Positions 43,011 through 53,175 of a DNA stretch of 64,000 bases are shown piece by piece (position 1 is the stretch's first letter; each line of letters opens with the position of its first letter). Position numbers and translations under genes: made by a program. The notes beneath the pieces are model-generated. The model was given only the letters and a program-made list of their open reading frames with translations, had not been told where the DNA came from and did no database searches. Origin of the DNA: Terrirubrum flagellatum (GTDB lineage Bacteria > Pseudomonadota > Alphaproteobacteria > Rhizobiales > Beijerinckiaceae). The DNA lies in contig NZ_CP091852.1 of assembly GCF_022059845.1 (NCBI RefSeq), positions 62,001 to 126,000 of the forward strand, read 5' to 3'.

Positions 43011-44129
43011 TTATTTCACGCTCGCCGCGAGTTCGAGCTGGCCGCCCTTGATCTCGACAATCGCGACTGACTGTCCGCCATCGCCCTTATTGGCGTAGGT
43101 GTAGACATTGCCGACGCCGGCGCGGTCCTTCACTTCGCGCAGAGCCTTGGCGACCGCCTTGGGATCAGCGCCGACTTTCGCGATCGCGTCAGCCAGCATC
43201 GAGACGCCGTCATAATACTCTGCGGCTGAATAATCGCCGTCGATATTGAACATCTTGCGATAACGCTCGGCCCAGTCCTTCTGCGCGGGGTCGCGCGCCG
43301 GCACGGAGTCGACCGTGCCATAAAAACCATCCGCCGCCCCCGGCTGATAGAGCCGCAGCGTCGACGGCAGCACGCCGCCGTTCGACATGATGACTTTCAT
43401 GCCGAGACCGAGCTGGCGAATCTGCTGCACCGCGACCACCTGATTGGGCGGGTCGCCGGCCACGATCAGCGCGTCGACATTCGCCTCCTTGATGCGAAGG
43501 AGCTGAGGCGTGACGTCGCGATCGGCGCTTTCAAAGCTCTCGACGGCGGCGGGCTTCGTTCCCATGCTCGTGAGCGTCGCTTCGATCGCGGCGCGCCAGC
43601 CCGAGCCATATTCGTTGTTGACTCGCAGCACGCCGACGCGCTTCGCGCCCAATGTATTCACGGCGAACTTCACCGCGGCGGCCGGCACGAGACTGTCGCT
43701 GGTGCGGATGCGGAACAGGTTCGCGACGCCTTTGCGATCGAGCGCAAGCTGCGCGGAGGCGGCGCCGGTGAATGTCGGAACGCCCTCGTCCTCAATGGCG
43801 CCAAGCTGCGACAGCACGAAGCCGGAGACTGTCGTGTTCATGATCGCGACCGGCTTCTGCGCCAGCATGCGGTTGTAGGCGTTGACCGCGCCGGTCTGCT
43901 CCGACCCGGTGTCCTCGATCACCAGCTTAAGCTTCTTTCCGCCGACGCCGCCCTTGGCGTTGATGTCTTCGACGGCGAGCTTCACGCCGTTGACCAACGG
44001 CGCTTCTCCACCGGCGAAGGCGCCGCTCGTGCCGACCACCATGCCGAGCGTGATGTCGTTTTGCGCCTGCGCGCCTGCCGCGCCGAATGCGAGCGCCGCG
44101 ATTCCCAGGAACAGCGAGAGCTTGTTCAT
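43011..44129 (-). CDS. Branched-chain-type ABC transporter binding protein
   Basis: A 372-residue family 6 (LivK/HAAT) periplasmic binding protein with a Sec signal (MNKLSLFLGIAALAFGAAGAQA). It has GMVVGTSGAFAGGEAPLVNGVKLAVEDINAKGG-type opening and RVGVLRVNNEYG. It is the first gene of the SBP-livH-livM-livG-livF-gntR operon. The divergent neighbour is a GlcD-like oxidase, so the ligand may be a 2-hydroxy acid or aromatic acid rather than leucine. Confidence 0.9.
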   Translation of the reverse strand: MNKLSLFLGIAALAFGAAGAQAQNDITLGMVVGTSGAFAGGEAPLVNGVKLAVEDINAKGGVGGKKLKLVIEDTGSEQTGAVNAYNRMLAQKPVAIMNTTVSGFVLSQLGAIEDEGVPTFTGAASAQLALDRKGVANLFRIRTSDSLVPAAAVKFAVNTLGAKRVGVLRVNNEYGSGWRAAIEATLTSMGTKPAAVESFESADRDVTPQLLRIKEANVDALIVAGDPPNQVVAVQQIRQLGLGMKVIMSNGGVLPSTLRLYQPGAADGFYGTVDSVPARDPAQKDWAERYRKMFNIDGDYSAAEYYDGVSMLADAIAKVGADPKAVAKALREVKDRAGVGNVYTYANKGDGGQSVAIVEIKGGQLELAASVK

Positions 44130-44152
44130 CGACCCCTCCAGACCTTGTTGTT

Positions 44153-44171
44153 TGGTACGTTTGCATTACCA
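44153..44171. promoter_or_regulatory. Dyad in divergent promoter of transporter and oxidase
   Basis: TGGTA (44153-44157) and TACCA (44167-44171) form an inverted repeat with 9 bases between, in the 77-base gap between the two divergent start codons. TGGT/ACCA half sites are typical for FadR-type GntR proteins, and one is encoded at the end of this operon. The arms are short, so the assignment is tentative. Confidence 0.35.
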
Positions 44172-44206
44172 TAATCGGCCGTCAATCTCTCCAAATTGGT
44201 TGCGCA

Positions 44207-45610
44207 ATGTCGTCCGATGCTCTGCCCGTCGCCTTTGTCGACGCGATCGTCCGCGAACTCCCGGGCAATGTCGCCTTGTTTGGCGACGCTGTGCCGGAAC
44301 GTCATCATCACGACTGGAGCGGGCTCGCCCCGGTTCGTCCGCTTGCGCTTTTCCGGCCTCGCAGCACGGAGGAGACGTCAACTATCCTGCGTCTCTGCCA
44401 CGTCCATCGGGTGCCGATCGTGCCGCAAGGCGGGCTGACCGGACTCGCTGGAGGCGCGCAGCCGGTGGCCAATGGCGTCGTCATCTCGCTGGAACGCATG
44501 TGTCAGATCGAAGAGGTCGACGTGGTCATGGCGACGATGACGGTTGGAGCCGGCGCGCCGCTCGCAGCCTGTCAGGCGGCGGCGGAAGAGGCGGGATTGC
44601 TGCTGGCGATCGATCTCGGCGCGCGCGGCTCATGCGCGATCGGCGGCAATCTCTCGACCAATGCGGGTGGGAACCGCGTGATCCGCTATGGCATGGCGCG
44701 CGACCATGTGCTGGGCCTCGAAGTCGTGCTGCCAGACGGGACGATCGTCAGCTCGCTCAACAAACTGATCAAGAACAATGCGGGCTATGATCTCAAGCAG
44801 CTGTTTATTGGCTCCGAAGGCACGCTCGGCGTGATCACGCGCGTGATCCTGAAGCTTCATGCGCGGCCTCGCATCTTCGCCAGCGCCTTGTGCGCAGCTG
44901 CGGATTTCGACTCCATTCTGGAAACGCTCAAACAGGCGCGTTCGCAGCTCGGCCCGGCGGTGACATCGTTTGAAGTGATGTGGCCGAGTTTCTACGACTT
45001 CATGTCTTCTCACGTTCGCGGGGCGAAGCGGGCGTTCGCCGACCGGCATGGAGCCTACGCCCTCATCGAGATCGGCGGGTTCGATGGCGCGCGCGACGTC
45101 GAGCGCTTTCAGGAATGTCTGTCCGGTTTGCTCGAACGCGGCGTCCTCAACGACGTGATCGTCGCGCAGTCGGAACGGGAAACGCTCGAAATCTGGGCGG
45201 CGCGGGAAGGGGTTTCCGAATACAGCCAGATTCTCGGCCCGCTCACCGCGTTCGATATTGGCCTCAACCTCACGAAAAGCGGCGTGTTCGTCGAACAGAT
45301 CGAAGCCGAGCTAAAGCGGCGCTGGCCCGACGCGATTCCGCTCTCATACGGTCATATCGGCGACAGCAACCTGCATCTCGTCGTGCATGTGCCGTCGGCG
45401 GGCGCGCATCAGCCGCACGATGAGATTTGCGACCTGGTCTATGGCGCCGTGCGCGCCGCAGGCGGCACTATTTCCGCCGAGCATGGAATCGGCCTCATGA
45501 AGAAGCCTTATTTGGGCTTCACGCGCTCTCCGTCCGAACTCGAAACGATGGCGCGCATCAAGCGCGCGCTTGATCCCCACGCCATTCTAAACCTTGGTAA
45601 AGTGATCTGA
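44207..45610 (+). CDS. FAD-binding oxidase, GlcD/D-lactate dehydrogenase family
   Basis: A 467-residue VAO/PCMH-type flavoprotein. The FAD-binding segments VPQGGLTGLAGG and GGNLSTNAGGNRVIRYG are followed by the C-terminal catalytic HIGDSNLHLVVH and AEHGIGLMKK motifs of D-2-hydroxyacid dehydrogenases. The start at 44207 (MSSDALPV) is the first sensible Met. The open frame further up lies within the divergent promoter and the transporter gene. It probably oxidises the imported acid. Confidence 0.88.
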   Translation: MSSDALPVAFVDAIVRELPGNVALFGDAVPERHHHDWSGLAPVRPLALFRPRSTEETSTILRLCHVHRVPIVPQGGLTGLAGGAQPVANGVVISLERMCQIEEVDVVMATMTVGAGAPLAACQAAAEEAGLLLAIDLGARGSCAIGGNLSTNAGGNRVIRYGMARDHVLGLEVVLPDGTIVSSLNKLIKNNAGYDLKQLFIGSEGTLGVITRVILKLHARPRIFASALCAAADFDSILETLKQARSQLGPAVTSFEVMWPSFYDFMSSHVRGAKRAFADRHGAYALIEIGGFDGARDVERFQECLSGLLERGVLNDVIVAQSERETLEIWAAREGVSEYSQILGPLTAFDIGLNLTKSGVFVEQIEAELKRRWPDAIPLSYGHIGDSNLHLVVHVPSAGAHQPHDEICDLVYGAVRAAGGTISAEHGIGLMKKPYLGFTRSPSELETMARIKRALDPHAILNLGKVI

Positions 45611-45692
45611 TGGAATGGGCTTCCAGTGAAGATCACGCTTTATGTCTGTGGCTGGAATTCCGGCTGCAACCTGCTATTTCACGGTGTTTGAG

Positions 45693-46070
45693 TCAGGCGA
45701 CCTCCGCACCTTCGTGACTGTCAGTGCGCCGGTCGCCCGACGAGAACGAGATCACCGCCACCAGCGGCTCGGCGCTGGTGCAACGCGCCCAGTGAGGCAC
45801 GCCGCGAGGAATGCGGATCGCGGCGCCCGGACTAAGATTGAGCATGTCGTCGCCGAGCTTGTGCTCGCACGCGCCGGACACGACATAGAGCACTTCCTCG
45901 CAATTGGGGTGCGAGTGGAGCGGATTGCGTTTGCCCGGCTCGATGCGCACAAGCCCCACCGTCAGTTCGGCGCCTGGCATCTTCTCCGCTCCAATGAGCC
46001 AGGTGAGGTGCCCCCAATCGAGGGCCATTTTGTCACCCGTCTCAAGCGTCGCGACGACATCCTGAGTCAT
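45693..46070 (-). CDS. Small cupin-domain protein
   Basis: A 125-residue single-domain cupin: motif 1 LHSHPNCEEVLYVVSG supplies two His and one Glu metal ligands, motif 2 PRGVPHWARC the last His. The start at 46070 follows AGGAG. A longer frame runs into the upstream dehydrogenase gene. It is the last gene of the minus-strand operon beginning at 53175. Such cupins are often sugar isomerases or lyases, or accessory epimerases; the substrate is unknown. Confidence 0.83.
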   Translation of the reverse strand: MTQDVVATLETGDKMALDWGHLTWLIGAEKMPGAELTVGLVRIEPGKRNPLHSHPNCEEVLYVVSGACEHKLGDDMLNLSPGAAIRIPRGVPHWARCTSAEPLVAVISFSSGDRRTDSHEGAEVA

Positions 46071-46111
46071 TATCGTTCTCCTGTTCGTTCCGCTGCTCGC
46101 GATATGCGGAT

Positions 46112-47215
46112 TCATTCGGCCGCAAGCGATTTGACGACGCCGGCAGGCGTGGTCGCGAAGAAATCGTAGAGGCGCATCACCTCGGCCGCCGTCTCCAGCG
46201 TTCCCTTGGCGATCGATTTTCCGTTCAGCACCGCCTCGCAGAAATGCAGCACCTCCGGCGCATAGCCGAGATAGAACATGTTGTTGTTGTAGAGCTGGCC
46301 GAGGGAGCATTCCGGCTCCCAGAAGATCGGCGCGGCGTCGTCATTCTGGATAAAGGAGGCGGCGCGGCCATAGGCGGGCAGCTCGGCGCGGCGATAATAT
46401 CTGAGATGCACGCCGTTATCGACAACGGCGTTCGCCTTTTCGCCGATCGCCTCGACACGCTCGAGCGGGCTTGATCCCGACTGGCCGGCGGCGAAATGCA
46501 GCGTTCCGATCGCGCCGGACTGGAATTTAAGCGATGCGACGCAAGCGCCGTTGACGGGCTCCCATTCGTAGCTCGCGCGGGCCACCGGCCCGGCGATGAA
46601 ATGAAGGATCGAGACGGGATGATAGATGTGATCGAGAAAACTCTGCATCTTCGGCAGGTCCGCCCGATCGGCCTCTCGTGGCAGCGCCTGGGGATAGCGG
46701 ACATAGAGCGACGACAGGCGGCCGAACGCATCAGATGCGATGATGTCCTTCAGCTTTTCGATCGCCGGAAAGAACATCTTCTTGAGGCCAGTCATGCACT
46801 GGCGATTATACCTGATGGATGCGGCTTCGAGCTGCTTCACTTCTGCAAGGCTTGCAGCGGTCGGCTTCTCCATCCAGACATGGACGCCTGACGCAAGCGC
46901 ATCAAGCGCTATGTCGGTCGCCTGAACGCGACCATCGGGGTGATAACCCGTGACGATGAAGACAATGTCAGGCTTTTCGTTCGCCAGCATGGCGCGGTGA
47001 TCGGAATAGCTGCCCTCCGCGCCGAAGATGCGCGCATATTCGCGCGCCCGCGCGCCATCGACGTCGCAGACCGCGACGAGATCGACTGGCGCATATCGCA
47101 TTGTCGGATAGACATTGCGATAGGAATGGCCGCCGGCTCCGATGAAGCAGGCCTTCAGGCGCTTTTCATATTCGAAATTGTAGGCGACGCGCCGCTGCTC
47201 GTGATGAACGCTCAT
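46112..47215 (-). CDS. Gfo/Idh/MocA-family oxidoreductase A
   Basis: A 367-residue NAD(P)-dependent dehydrogenase. The Rossmann glycine loop is FIGAGGHSYRNV (24-35) and the catalytic EKP motif lies at residues 116-118 (WMEKPTA). The family oxidises sugars, inositols or sugar acids. It starts six bases after the permease stop and belongs to the sugar-transporter operon, so it probably acts on the imported sugar. Confidence 0.88.
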   Translation of the reverse strand: MSVHHEQRRVAYNFEYEKRLKACFIGAGGHSYRNVYPTMRYAPVDLVAVCDVDGARAREYARIFGAEGSYSDHRAMLANEKPDIVFIVTGYHPDGRVQATDIALDALASGVHVWMEKPTAASLAEVKQLEAASIRYNRQCMTGLKKMFFPAIEKLKDIIASDAFGRLSSLYVRYPQALPREADRADLPKMQSFLDHIYHPVSILHFIAGPVARASYEWEPVNGACVASLKFQSGAIGTLHFAAGQSGSSPLERVEAIGEKANAVVDNGVHLRYYRRAELPAYGRAASFIQNDDAAPIFWEPECSLGQLYNNNMFYLGYAPEVLHFCEAVLNGKSIAKGTLETAAEVMRLYDFFATTPAGVVKSLAAE

Positions 47216-47221
47216 AAACCC

Positions 47222-48052
47222 TCAGCCTTTCAATGCGCCTTGCGTGAGGCCTTCCGTGAAGCGACGTTGGGTCGCGAGATAGAGAAGAACGATCGGCAGG
47301 AACGAGATCACGGTGCCCGCGAAGACGAGGCGGTGATCGGTGGTGTAGGTGCCGGCGAAACGGACAAGGCCAAGCGGCAGCGTCTGCACCTCGGGTGAGA
47401 TCAGCACCACCAGCGGCAGGAAGAAATCGTTCCAGGTGCTCATGGCGCTGATGACGATCAGCGCCAGCAGCGCCGGCCTCGAAAGCGGCAGGAAGATTCT
47501 CGTGAGAATGCGCCAGTGGCCGCAGCCATCGATCTTCGCCGCCTCCACCAGTTCGTCCGGCGTCGAACGGAAAAAGTTGCGCATGAGAAAGACGCCGAAG
47601 GGGGCGCCATTTCCCACCTGCGCCAGCGTAACGCCAAGCAAGCTGTTCAGCAGGCCGAGCCCCGCGAGCAATTGATAGAGCGGCACGATAATCGCTTGCA
47701 GCGGCACAGTGAGGCCGATGATGAGTGCGTAGAACAGGAAGCTCGCGCCCCGGAACCGCATCTTGGCGAAGGCGTATCCGGCGGGCGCGCAGATGATCAG
47801 GGTAAGGACAACGACCGCAATGACGTTGACGAGACTGTTGAAGATAAGATCGCCGAAGCCGCCGATATTCCACGCGTCGCGATAATTCTCAAGCATCGCC
47901 GCCTGCGGCAGGTTGAAGGGATTGCCGGTCGCGATTTCATCTTCGGTCTTGAGGCTTGATAGGATGAGCCAGAGGAAGGGACCAAGAAGAAACAGGAATG
48001 GCGCCGCTAATCCAAGAGCGACGGGCCATTCCGATCGGCTGCGCGCGCTCAT
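47222..48052 (-). CDS. CUT1 sugar ABC transporter permease A2 (MalG family)
   Basis: A 276-residue carbohydrate permease with six hydrophobic segments and the EAA loop ELVEAAKIDGCGHWRILTRIFLPLSRPAL. The start at 48052 overlaps the stop of the partner permease (ATGA). It forms a heterodimeric channel with it. The matching ATPase (MalK type) is not encoded in the window. Confidence 0.92.
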   Translation of the reverse strand: MSARSRSEWPVALGLAAPFLFLLGPFLWLILSSLKTEDEIATGNPFNLPQAAMLENYRDAWNIGGFGDLIFNSLVNVIAVVVLTLIICAPAGYAFAKMRFRGASFLFYALIIGLTVPLQAIIVPLYQLLAGLGLLNSLLGVTLAQVGNGAPFGVFLMRNFFRSTPDELVEAAKIDGCGHWRILTRIFLPLSRPALLALIVISAMSTWNDFFLPLVVLISPEVQTLPLGLVRFAGTYTTDHRLVFAGTVISFLPIVLLYLATQRRFTEGLTQGALKG

Positions 48053-49026
48053 GGCTGTTTCTCGCGCCAGCTGTTGAACAGAACGGTGATCACGATCGCG
48101 ATCAGGCTGAGGATGACGCAGAGCGCGGCGGCGCGCCCCTGCTCCTGAAACTGGAAGGCGAGCTTGTAGATATAGGTAGTGATGAGTTCGCTGCGATAGA
48201 ACGGGCCACCTTGAGTCATCACCCAGATCGTGGCGAAGCCCTTGAGGCCATTGATCATGGCGAGCGAGACGATGAAGGTCATCACGTCGCGCAACCCGGG
48301 AATCGTCACATGGATGAGCTTGCGCCAGGCGGACGCGCCGTCGATGTCAGCGGCGTCATAAAGGGAGTGATCGATATTCTGCAGGCCGGCGAGAAACAGC
48401 AGCATGTAAAGGCCGAAGCCTTGCCAACTCGATGCGACATTGACCGAGAACAGCACCAGCGCCGGATCAGATAGCCAGCCGCGCGCGAGGAAACCGAGGC
48501 CGAGCGTCTCCAGCCCGCCATTGATCAGGCCAAAGAAGGGATCATAGATCTTGGCCCAGATCACGCCGACGACGGCCAGCGACACGACATGCGGCAGGAA
48601 GAGCGCCGATCGGAAAAACACCTGCGTCACGCGCAACTGCGCGATGGCGATCGCGAGCGCAAAGCCGAGCCCGCCGGCGAGAATGACATGCAGCGCGAGC
48701 CAGAGGATCGTCTGTCGCAGCGCGATCCAGAAGATGTCATCTCCTGCAAGCGAGAGATAATTGGCGAGGCCGTTGAAGCGGGCAACAGAATTGAGGCCCG
48801 CAGAATTGGTGAAGCTCAGACCAAGCGTCGCGGCGATCGGCGCCAGTGTGAACAGGCCATAGATCGCGAGCGCCGGCGCAAGGAACAGCATCGCGCGCGG
48901 CAGGCCGTCATAGCTGACGTCGCGCTTCGATCGCATGAGCCATGCCGGCAATAGCATCTTGCGTGCGTCCTGCTCCGGCCGGGACTCTCCGGCCGGAGCG
49001 ATGCGTGAGGCAAAAGCGTTCATCAC
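48049..49026 (-). CDS. CUT1 sugar ABC transporter permease A1 (MalF family)
   Basis: A 325-residue permease with a long N-terminal cytoplasmic part before the first membrane segment, and EAA loop SLYDAADIDGASAWRKLIHVTIPGLRDV. The likely start is the GTG at 49026 (or the ATG at 49023), overlapping the binding-protein stop. It pairs with the downstream MalG-type permease. Confidence 0.92.
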   Translation of the reverse strand: MMNAFASRIAPAGESRPEQDARKMLLPAWLMRSKRDVSYDGLPRAMLFLAPALAIYGLFTLAPIAATLGLSFTNSAGLNSVARFNGLANYLSLAGDDIFWIALRQTILWLALHVILAGGLGFALAIAIAQLRVTQVFFRSALFLPHVVSLAVVGVIWAKIYDPFFGLINGGLETLGLGFLARGWLSDPALVLFSVNVASSWQGFGLYMLLFLAGLQNIDHSLYDAADIDGASAWRKLIHVTIPGLRDVMTFIVSLAMINGLKGFATIWVMTQGGPFYRSELITTYIYKLAFQFQEQGRAAALCVILSLIAIVITVLFNSWREKQP

Positions 49027-50294
49027 CGCGTCTGCGCGGCGCGTTCGGCCTGCGCCTTGAGCTGGTCCATTCCCGTCTTGGCGTCGATCTGCGCAGCGAT
49101 CAGTCCCTGGATCACCTGGAGATAGGCGTCGAGCACATTGCCGGGCATATAGACGCTCGGATTATAGCCGACGCCCTTGTCCGCAGCTTCGAACACGCTC
49201 TTCAGAATGGGTTGCGGCGGCGTGAGCGATTTGAGCTGCCGGGGATAGACCATCCAGCTGCTGGCATGCTCCGCGCGCTTCATCATCACCGCATCGGAGA
49301 GAATGAAGTCGAGCCATTTCAGCGCGAGGTCCTGCTGCTTCGTCGTCGTGGGGATCATCCAGCTCCAGCCGACGCCTCCCGTCGGTATGGATTCTGCTGA
49401 TCCGAGATCGCTCGGCATTGGCGCATAGCCTGCCTTATCCATGGAGAAGTTGGCGCGCCGCGCATTGGTGGTGAACCAGGGACCTGCGACCATGATCGCC
49501 GCTCGCCTGGTGAAGAAAAGCCGCGCCGCCGCATCGAGATCGAGCGCCGCCATATCGCGCGCGACGAAGCCGCGATCGACGAGTTCACGCAGGCGTTCAG
49601 CGCCTTTCAGGAGAGCAGGATCGGTCCAGGCGGCCTCGTTGTTCAGCGCCTTGCCGACCATTTCCTTGCCGGCGCTGATCTGCAGCAGATTGCCGAAGAG
49701 ATGGCCGCCATTGGCGTTGTTGCGCGGGCCCACCGTGATCGGCTGGACGCCTGACTTCTTGATGTCTTCGAGCAGCTTCAGGAAATCCTGATAGGTCGCC
49801 GGAATTTTCCAGCCTTTCTCCTCGAACATATCCTTGTGATAGAACATGCCGATGACGTCGAGCCCGTCAGGGATTTCATAGATTTCGCCACCGAATTGCT
49901 TTTTCAGCTCGGCGTAGAGCCAAGGATAAAGCTGGTTCTTCCAGCCGCGACTTTCGTAGTATCCGGTCAATGGCTGAACGAGCTTGGCCTTCGCTACGAT
50001 CTGTACGCGGCCGATGCCGGAATTGGTGAGAACGAGGTCGGGACCGGCGTTCGACTGAATCGCAGCCTGCACCGCGCCGGTGTTGATGGTGCCGGTGGGC
50101 GGCGTGAAAGTCACGGTGACGCCGGGATTCAGTTTTTCGAAATCCGCTTTGAGCTCATTCCAGAGCTGCGCGACGAGCGGGTCGGTCAGTTGCTCCGGGC
50201 CCCAGATTTTCAACGTCTGCGCCTGAGCGCCGCCTGACGCGAGGCAAAATCCTATCGTCCCGGCAAGCGCCAGGCCGAGCCATGTCTTTCGCAT
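49023..50294 (-). CDS. CUT1 sugar ABC transporter binding protein A
   Basis: A 423-residue family 1 periplasmic binding protein with a Sec signal (MRKTWLGLALAG...ASGGAQA), followed by the LKIWGPEQL and YEIPDGLDVIGMFYHKDMFEEKGWKIP-type segments of this family. It is downstream of the GntR gene by 55 bases and overlaps the permease gene. The ligand is likely a sugar or sugar acid. Confidence 0.9.
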   Translation of the reverse strand: MRKTWLGLALAGTIGFCLASGGAQAQTLKIWGPEQLTDPLVAQLWNELKADFEKLNPGVTVTFTPPTGTINTGAVQAAIQSNAGPDLVLTNSGIGRVQIVAKAKLVQPLTGYYESRGWKNQLYPWLYAELKKQFGGEIYEIPDGLDVIGMFYHKDMFEEKGWKIPATYQDFLKLLEDIKKSGVQPITVGPRNNANGGHLFGNLLQISAGKEMVGKALNNEAAWTDPALLKGAERLRELVDRGFVARDMAALDLDAAARLFFTRRAAIMVAGPWFTTNARRANFSMDKAGYAPMPSDLGSAESIPTGGVGWSWMIPTTTKQQDLALKWLDFILSDAVMMKRAEHASSWMVYPRQLKSLTPPQPILKSVFEAADKGVGYNPSVYMPGNVLDAYLQVIQGLIAAQIDAKTGMDQLKAQAERAAQTR

Positions 50295-50349
50295 GAAGTT
50301 CCTCCCCGATTTCGGCCCGCGATGCGGCGCCGCTTCTTCCTCTGGGGTC

Positions 50350-51033
50350 TCAGGCCCCAGTCATGCCCTCACGCGACATCTCGTTCGCGGCGAGAGCCGC
50401 CATGACGACCTGTTGCACGTCGGCGATATGCTCTCGCATCAGAGCTGACGCATATTCGACGTCGCGATTGCGGAACGCCGCGAGAATGCGGTCGCGCTCC
50501 AGCGCCGCGCGTTCGGCCAGATCGGCGCTGCGATTGGCCATCACGCGGAACACCTGGATTTGAAGCGCGAGGCGCTCCAGCGCCTCCACGAGCGCGTGAT
50601 TATCGGCCAGCGTCGCCACGCCCTCATGGAAGGAGCGATCATGTTCGGCGTAAGCCGCCATGTCGCCCTGACGCAGCGCGGTCACCGCGCGATCGAGAAC
50701 AGTTTCGAAGCGATCGACATCCGCATCCGTCATCCTCGGCACGGCAAGCCGCACGGCGAAGCACTCCAGCGTCTTTCGGAGCTCGTAGAGGTCTTCAACC
50801 TGCTTGCGCGAAAGCGCGCGCACGAAGAAGCCGCGATAAGGCTTGATCTCGACCAGCCCCGCCTTCTCAAGCGTGCCGATCGCCTCGCGGAACGGCGTGC
50901 GGCTGACCGAAAGCTTAGCGATCAGAGCCCGTTCGTCGAGCGCCGCGCCGGGCTCCAGCTCGCCGGAGACGATCATCTGAACCAGCTCTTCATAGAGCCG
51001 TTCGCGAAGGGTGAGGTGACGGGAAGCGCTCAT
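50350..51033 (-). CDS. GntR-family regulator, FCD type (operon A)
   Basis: A 227-residue GntR protein with N-terminal winged helix (LRERLYEELVQMIVSGELEPGAALDERALIAKL..SRTPFREAIGTLEKAG) and FCD effector domain, whose metal-binding residues appear in AAYAEHDRSFHEG and the following helices. The ATG at 51033 is used; an in-frame TTG at 51039 is possible. The palindrome at 51049-51062 sits just upstream and is repeated before the Tm-1-like gene, so this protein is the probable operon repressor and autoregulator. Confidence 0.9.
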   Translation of the reverse strand: MSASRHLTLRERLYEELVQMIVSGELEPGAALDERALIAKLSVSRTPFREAIGTLEKAGLVEIKPYRGFFVRALSRKQVEDLYELRKTLECFAVRLAVPRMTDADVDRFETVLDRAVTALRQGDMAAYAEHDRSFHEGVATLADNHALVEALERLALQIQVFRVMANRSADLAERAALERDRILAAFRNRDVEYASALMREHIADVQQVVMAALAANEMSREGMTGA

Positions 51034-51048
51034 AGCCAAGCACTAGCA

Positions 51049-51062
51049 TATTGCATGCAATA
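51049..51062. promoter_or_regulatory. GntR operator candidate, copy 1
   Basis: TATTGCATGCAATA, a perfect 14-bp palindrome 15 bases upstream of the GntR start codon. The core ATTGCATGCAAT recurs at 53222-53237. This is the form expected for a dimeric FCD-type GntR operator. Confidence 0.7.
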
Positions 51063-51110
51063 CGCAAGTACGAAGTAGGCGTGCTTGTCGTTCCGCCGCT
51101 GATCCGGCCA

Positions 51111-51950
51111 TCACGCGGGAACCTTGAATTCGATTTCCTTGAAGGCGCGCGTCTGCGCTGTCAGCGCCTTCTCTGTCGGCAATCGCTCCATTGAAGAGGC
51201 GCCATAGAAGCCGTTGCAGAGTCTTGTCCGCTGCAGGACGTGGCTTGCGTCGTCCGGCATCGCGATCGGGCCGCCGTGGCAGAGCACGATGACGTCGCTG
51301 CGCACGCGCTTCGCCGCCTCGGCCCAAGCGTCGATCAATTCAGGACATTGATCAAGCGTCAGCGCGGTTTCCGCGCCGATCGCGCCGCCGGTCGTGAGTC
51401 CGAGATGAGCGACGATAATGTCGGCGCCTGCTTTCGTCATCTCGGCTGCGTCTTCGGCCGAGAACACGTAGGGCGTCGTGAGCATGTCCTTCTGATGCGC
51501 GAGCCGGACCATGTCGACCTCATGCCCGAATCCCATCCCCGTCTCTTCGAGATTGGCGCGAAAACTTCCGTCGATGAGACCGACTGTCGGAAAATTCTGC
51601 ACGCCGGCGAATCCGAGCGCGATCAATTCGTCCAGGAAATGATCCATGATCACGAAAGGGTCGGTCGCGTTGACGCCAGCCAGCACCGGCGTGCGTTTGA
51701 CGACAGGCAGAACCTCGCGCGCCATCTCCTTGACGATCTCATTGGCGTTTCCATAAGCCAGCAGCCCTGCGAGAGAACCGCGCCCCGCCATGCGATAGCG
51801 GCCGGAATTGTAGATGACGATGAGATCGACGCCGCCAGCCTCTTCGCATTTGGCGGACAGACCCGTGCCAGCGCCGCCGCCGATGATCGGCTCGCCCCGC
51901 GCGATCGTTTCCCGAAATCTGGCGACGATGTCGCGTCGTCTAAACCGCAT
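51111..51950 (-). CDS. TIM-barrel protein, phosphoenolpyruvate-hydrolase-like family (operon A)
   Basis: A 279-residue TIM barrel of the TIM-barrel signal transduction/PEP-hydrolase-like family. It shows [23 protein letters not shown] near the N-terminus, [13 protein letters not shown] in the middle, [16 protein letters not shown], and VLCHGGPI late. It corresponds to the C-terminal half of plant Tm-1 and is encoded next to the gene for the other half. The start at 51950 is where homology begins. It is nearly colinear with the copy at 58384-59220. The reaction is not established. Confidence 0.82.
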   Translation of the reverse strand: MRFRRRDIVARFRETIARGEPIIGGGAGTGLSAKCEEAGGVDLIVIYNSGRYRMAGRGSLAGLLAYGNANEIVKEMAREVLPVVKRTPVLAGVNATDPFVIMDHFLDELIALGFAGVQNFPTVGLIDGSFRANLEETGMGFGHEVDMVRLAHQKDMLTTPYVFSAEDAAEMTKAGADIIVAHLGLTTGGAIGAETALTLDQCPELIDAWAEAAKRVRSDVIVLCHGGPIAMPDDASHVLQRTRLCNGFYGASSMERLPTEKALTAQTRAFKEIEFKVPA

Positions 51951-51981
51951 GATGGATGTATCTTTCCGTTTGAGATGGATT

Positions 51982-53175
51982 TCAGCCTGCAATTTCGCGG
52001 AATGCTGCGACCAGCGCATCGGCGAACGCATGATCATTGATGTTGAGGTCAAGCTCGATCAGCTTGCGATTCGGCGCCGTCTTCCAGCCTGCTCTGATCG
52101 AATCGAATAACGCCTGATCCGCAGCGGGATCGTGAAAGGGCTTGCCGGGCGCATCGATCATGGAGACGCCCGCCAGCGGCAGGAGAAAGCGGACGGGTCC
52201 TTCCATCCGATTGAGCCGCTCGACGATCCAGGCGCCGATCGCGCGATTCTCATCCGGCGTGGTGCGCATCAGCGTGACCTGCGGATTATGGACGTAGAGA
52301 TTCCGGTCACGGAATTTTTCCGGCACCGCGTCCATCGCGCCGAAATTCACCATATCGACGGCGCCGACCGAGCCAACATAGGGCAGGCGCGTGCGGATCG
52401 CCGCGCCGAAGCGATCGGCAGTTGCAGGAAACACGCCGCCGAAGAGATAGTCGGGAACTTCCGTTGTCGTGATGTCGAGCAATCCTTTGACGAAGCCTGA
52501 GTCCGCGAGCTTCTCCATCGACTGCCCGCCCGCCCCCGTGGCGTGGAAGACATAGGCTTCGTAGTCGCCTTCCAGCGCTTCGCGCGCGCGGGTCACGCAA
52601 GGCGTGGTGACTCCGAACATGGTCATGCCCACGCCCGGCTTGTCGCTTGAAGCAGCAGGCGTCTCATGAAGACACATGCCCGCCGCAGCGTGGGCGGCAT
52701 TGCCGATCACGCGGCGTGAAATCGCATTGAGGCCGGCGATGTCGGCGACGGAATACATCATCGCGAGATCGTTCGGGCCGACATAGGGAGCCGTGTTGCC
52801 GGATGCGACTGTGGACACCATCAGCTTGGGAACGCCGACGGGCAACGCGCGCATCGCCGCAGTGACCAGCGCGGTGTTGCCGGTGCCGCCAAGGCCCAGC
52901 ACGCAGCCGATATCGTCGCGCGACGATAGCCATCGCGTCAGCGCTTCGGACATGGCCGTCACGGCGCGGCCGCGATCGTCCTTGCCAAGAACCGCGTTGG
53001 CGCCGTCGGGGTGATGTCGCGCGATTTCCGCCGCGCTCACATCGGCGGCATGTCCGGCGCGCGTCGAGACGTCGACGAGGATCGCTGGCGCGCCTGCCCT
53101 CTCAACCTCGGTCTTGGCGTAGGCGAGCTCCTCGCCCTTCGTGTCGCATGTGCCGACCACATAAACCCTGCGCAT
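51982..53175 (-). CDS. Tm-1-like ATP-binding (UPF0261) protein (operon A)
   Basis: A 397-residue UPF0261 protein with the diagnostic opening [17 protein letters not shown], a glycine-rich [38 protein letters not shown] and MFGVTTPCV. It is equivalent to the N-terminal, ATP-binding half of plant Tm-1. The ATG at 53175 follows GGGAGGAC, and the palindromic operator lies 46 bases upstream. It is the first gene of an eight-gene operon (UPF0261, TIM barrel, GntR, binding protein, two permeases, dehydrogenase, cupin). Its biochemical role is unknown; the operon suggests sugar-acid catabolism. Confidence 0.87.
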   Translation of the reverse strand: MRRVYVVGTCDTKGEELAYAKTEVERAGAPAILVDVSTRAGHAADVSAAEIARHHPDGANAVLGKDDRGRAVTAMSEALTRWLSSRDDIGCVLGLGGTGNTALVTAAMRALPVGVPKLMVSTVASGNTAPYVGPNDLAMMYSVADIAGLNAISRRVIGNAAHAAAGMCLHETPAASSDKPGVGMTMFGVTTPCVTRAREALEGDYEAYVFHATGAGGQSMEKLADSGFVKGLLDITTTEVPDYLFGGVFPATADRFGAAIRTRLPYVGSVGAVDMVNFGAMDAVPEKFRDRNLYVHNPQVTLMRTTPDENRAIGAWIVERLNRMEGPVRFLLPLAGVSMIDAPGKPFHDPAADQALFDSIRAGWKTAPNRKLIELDLNINDHAFADALVAAFREIAG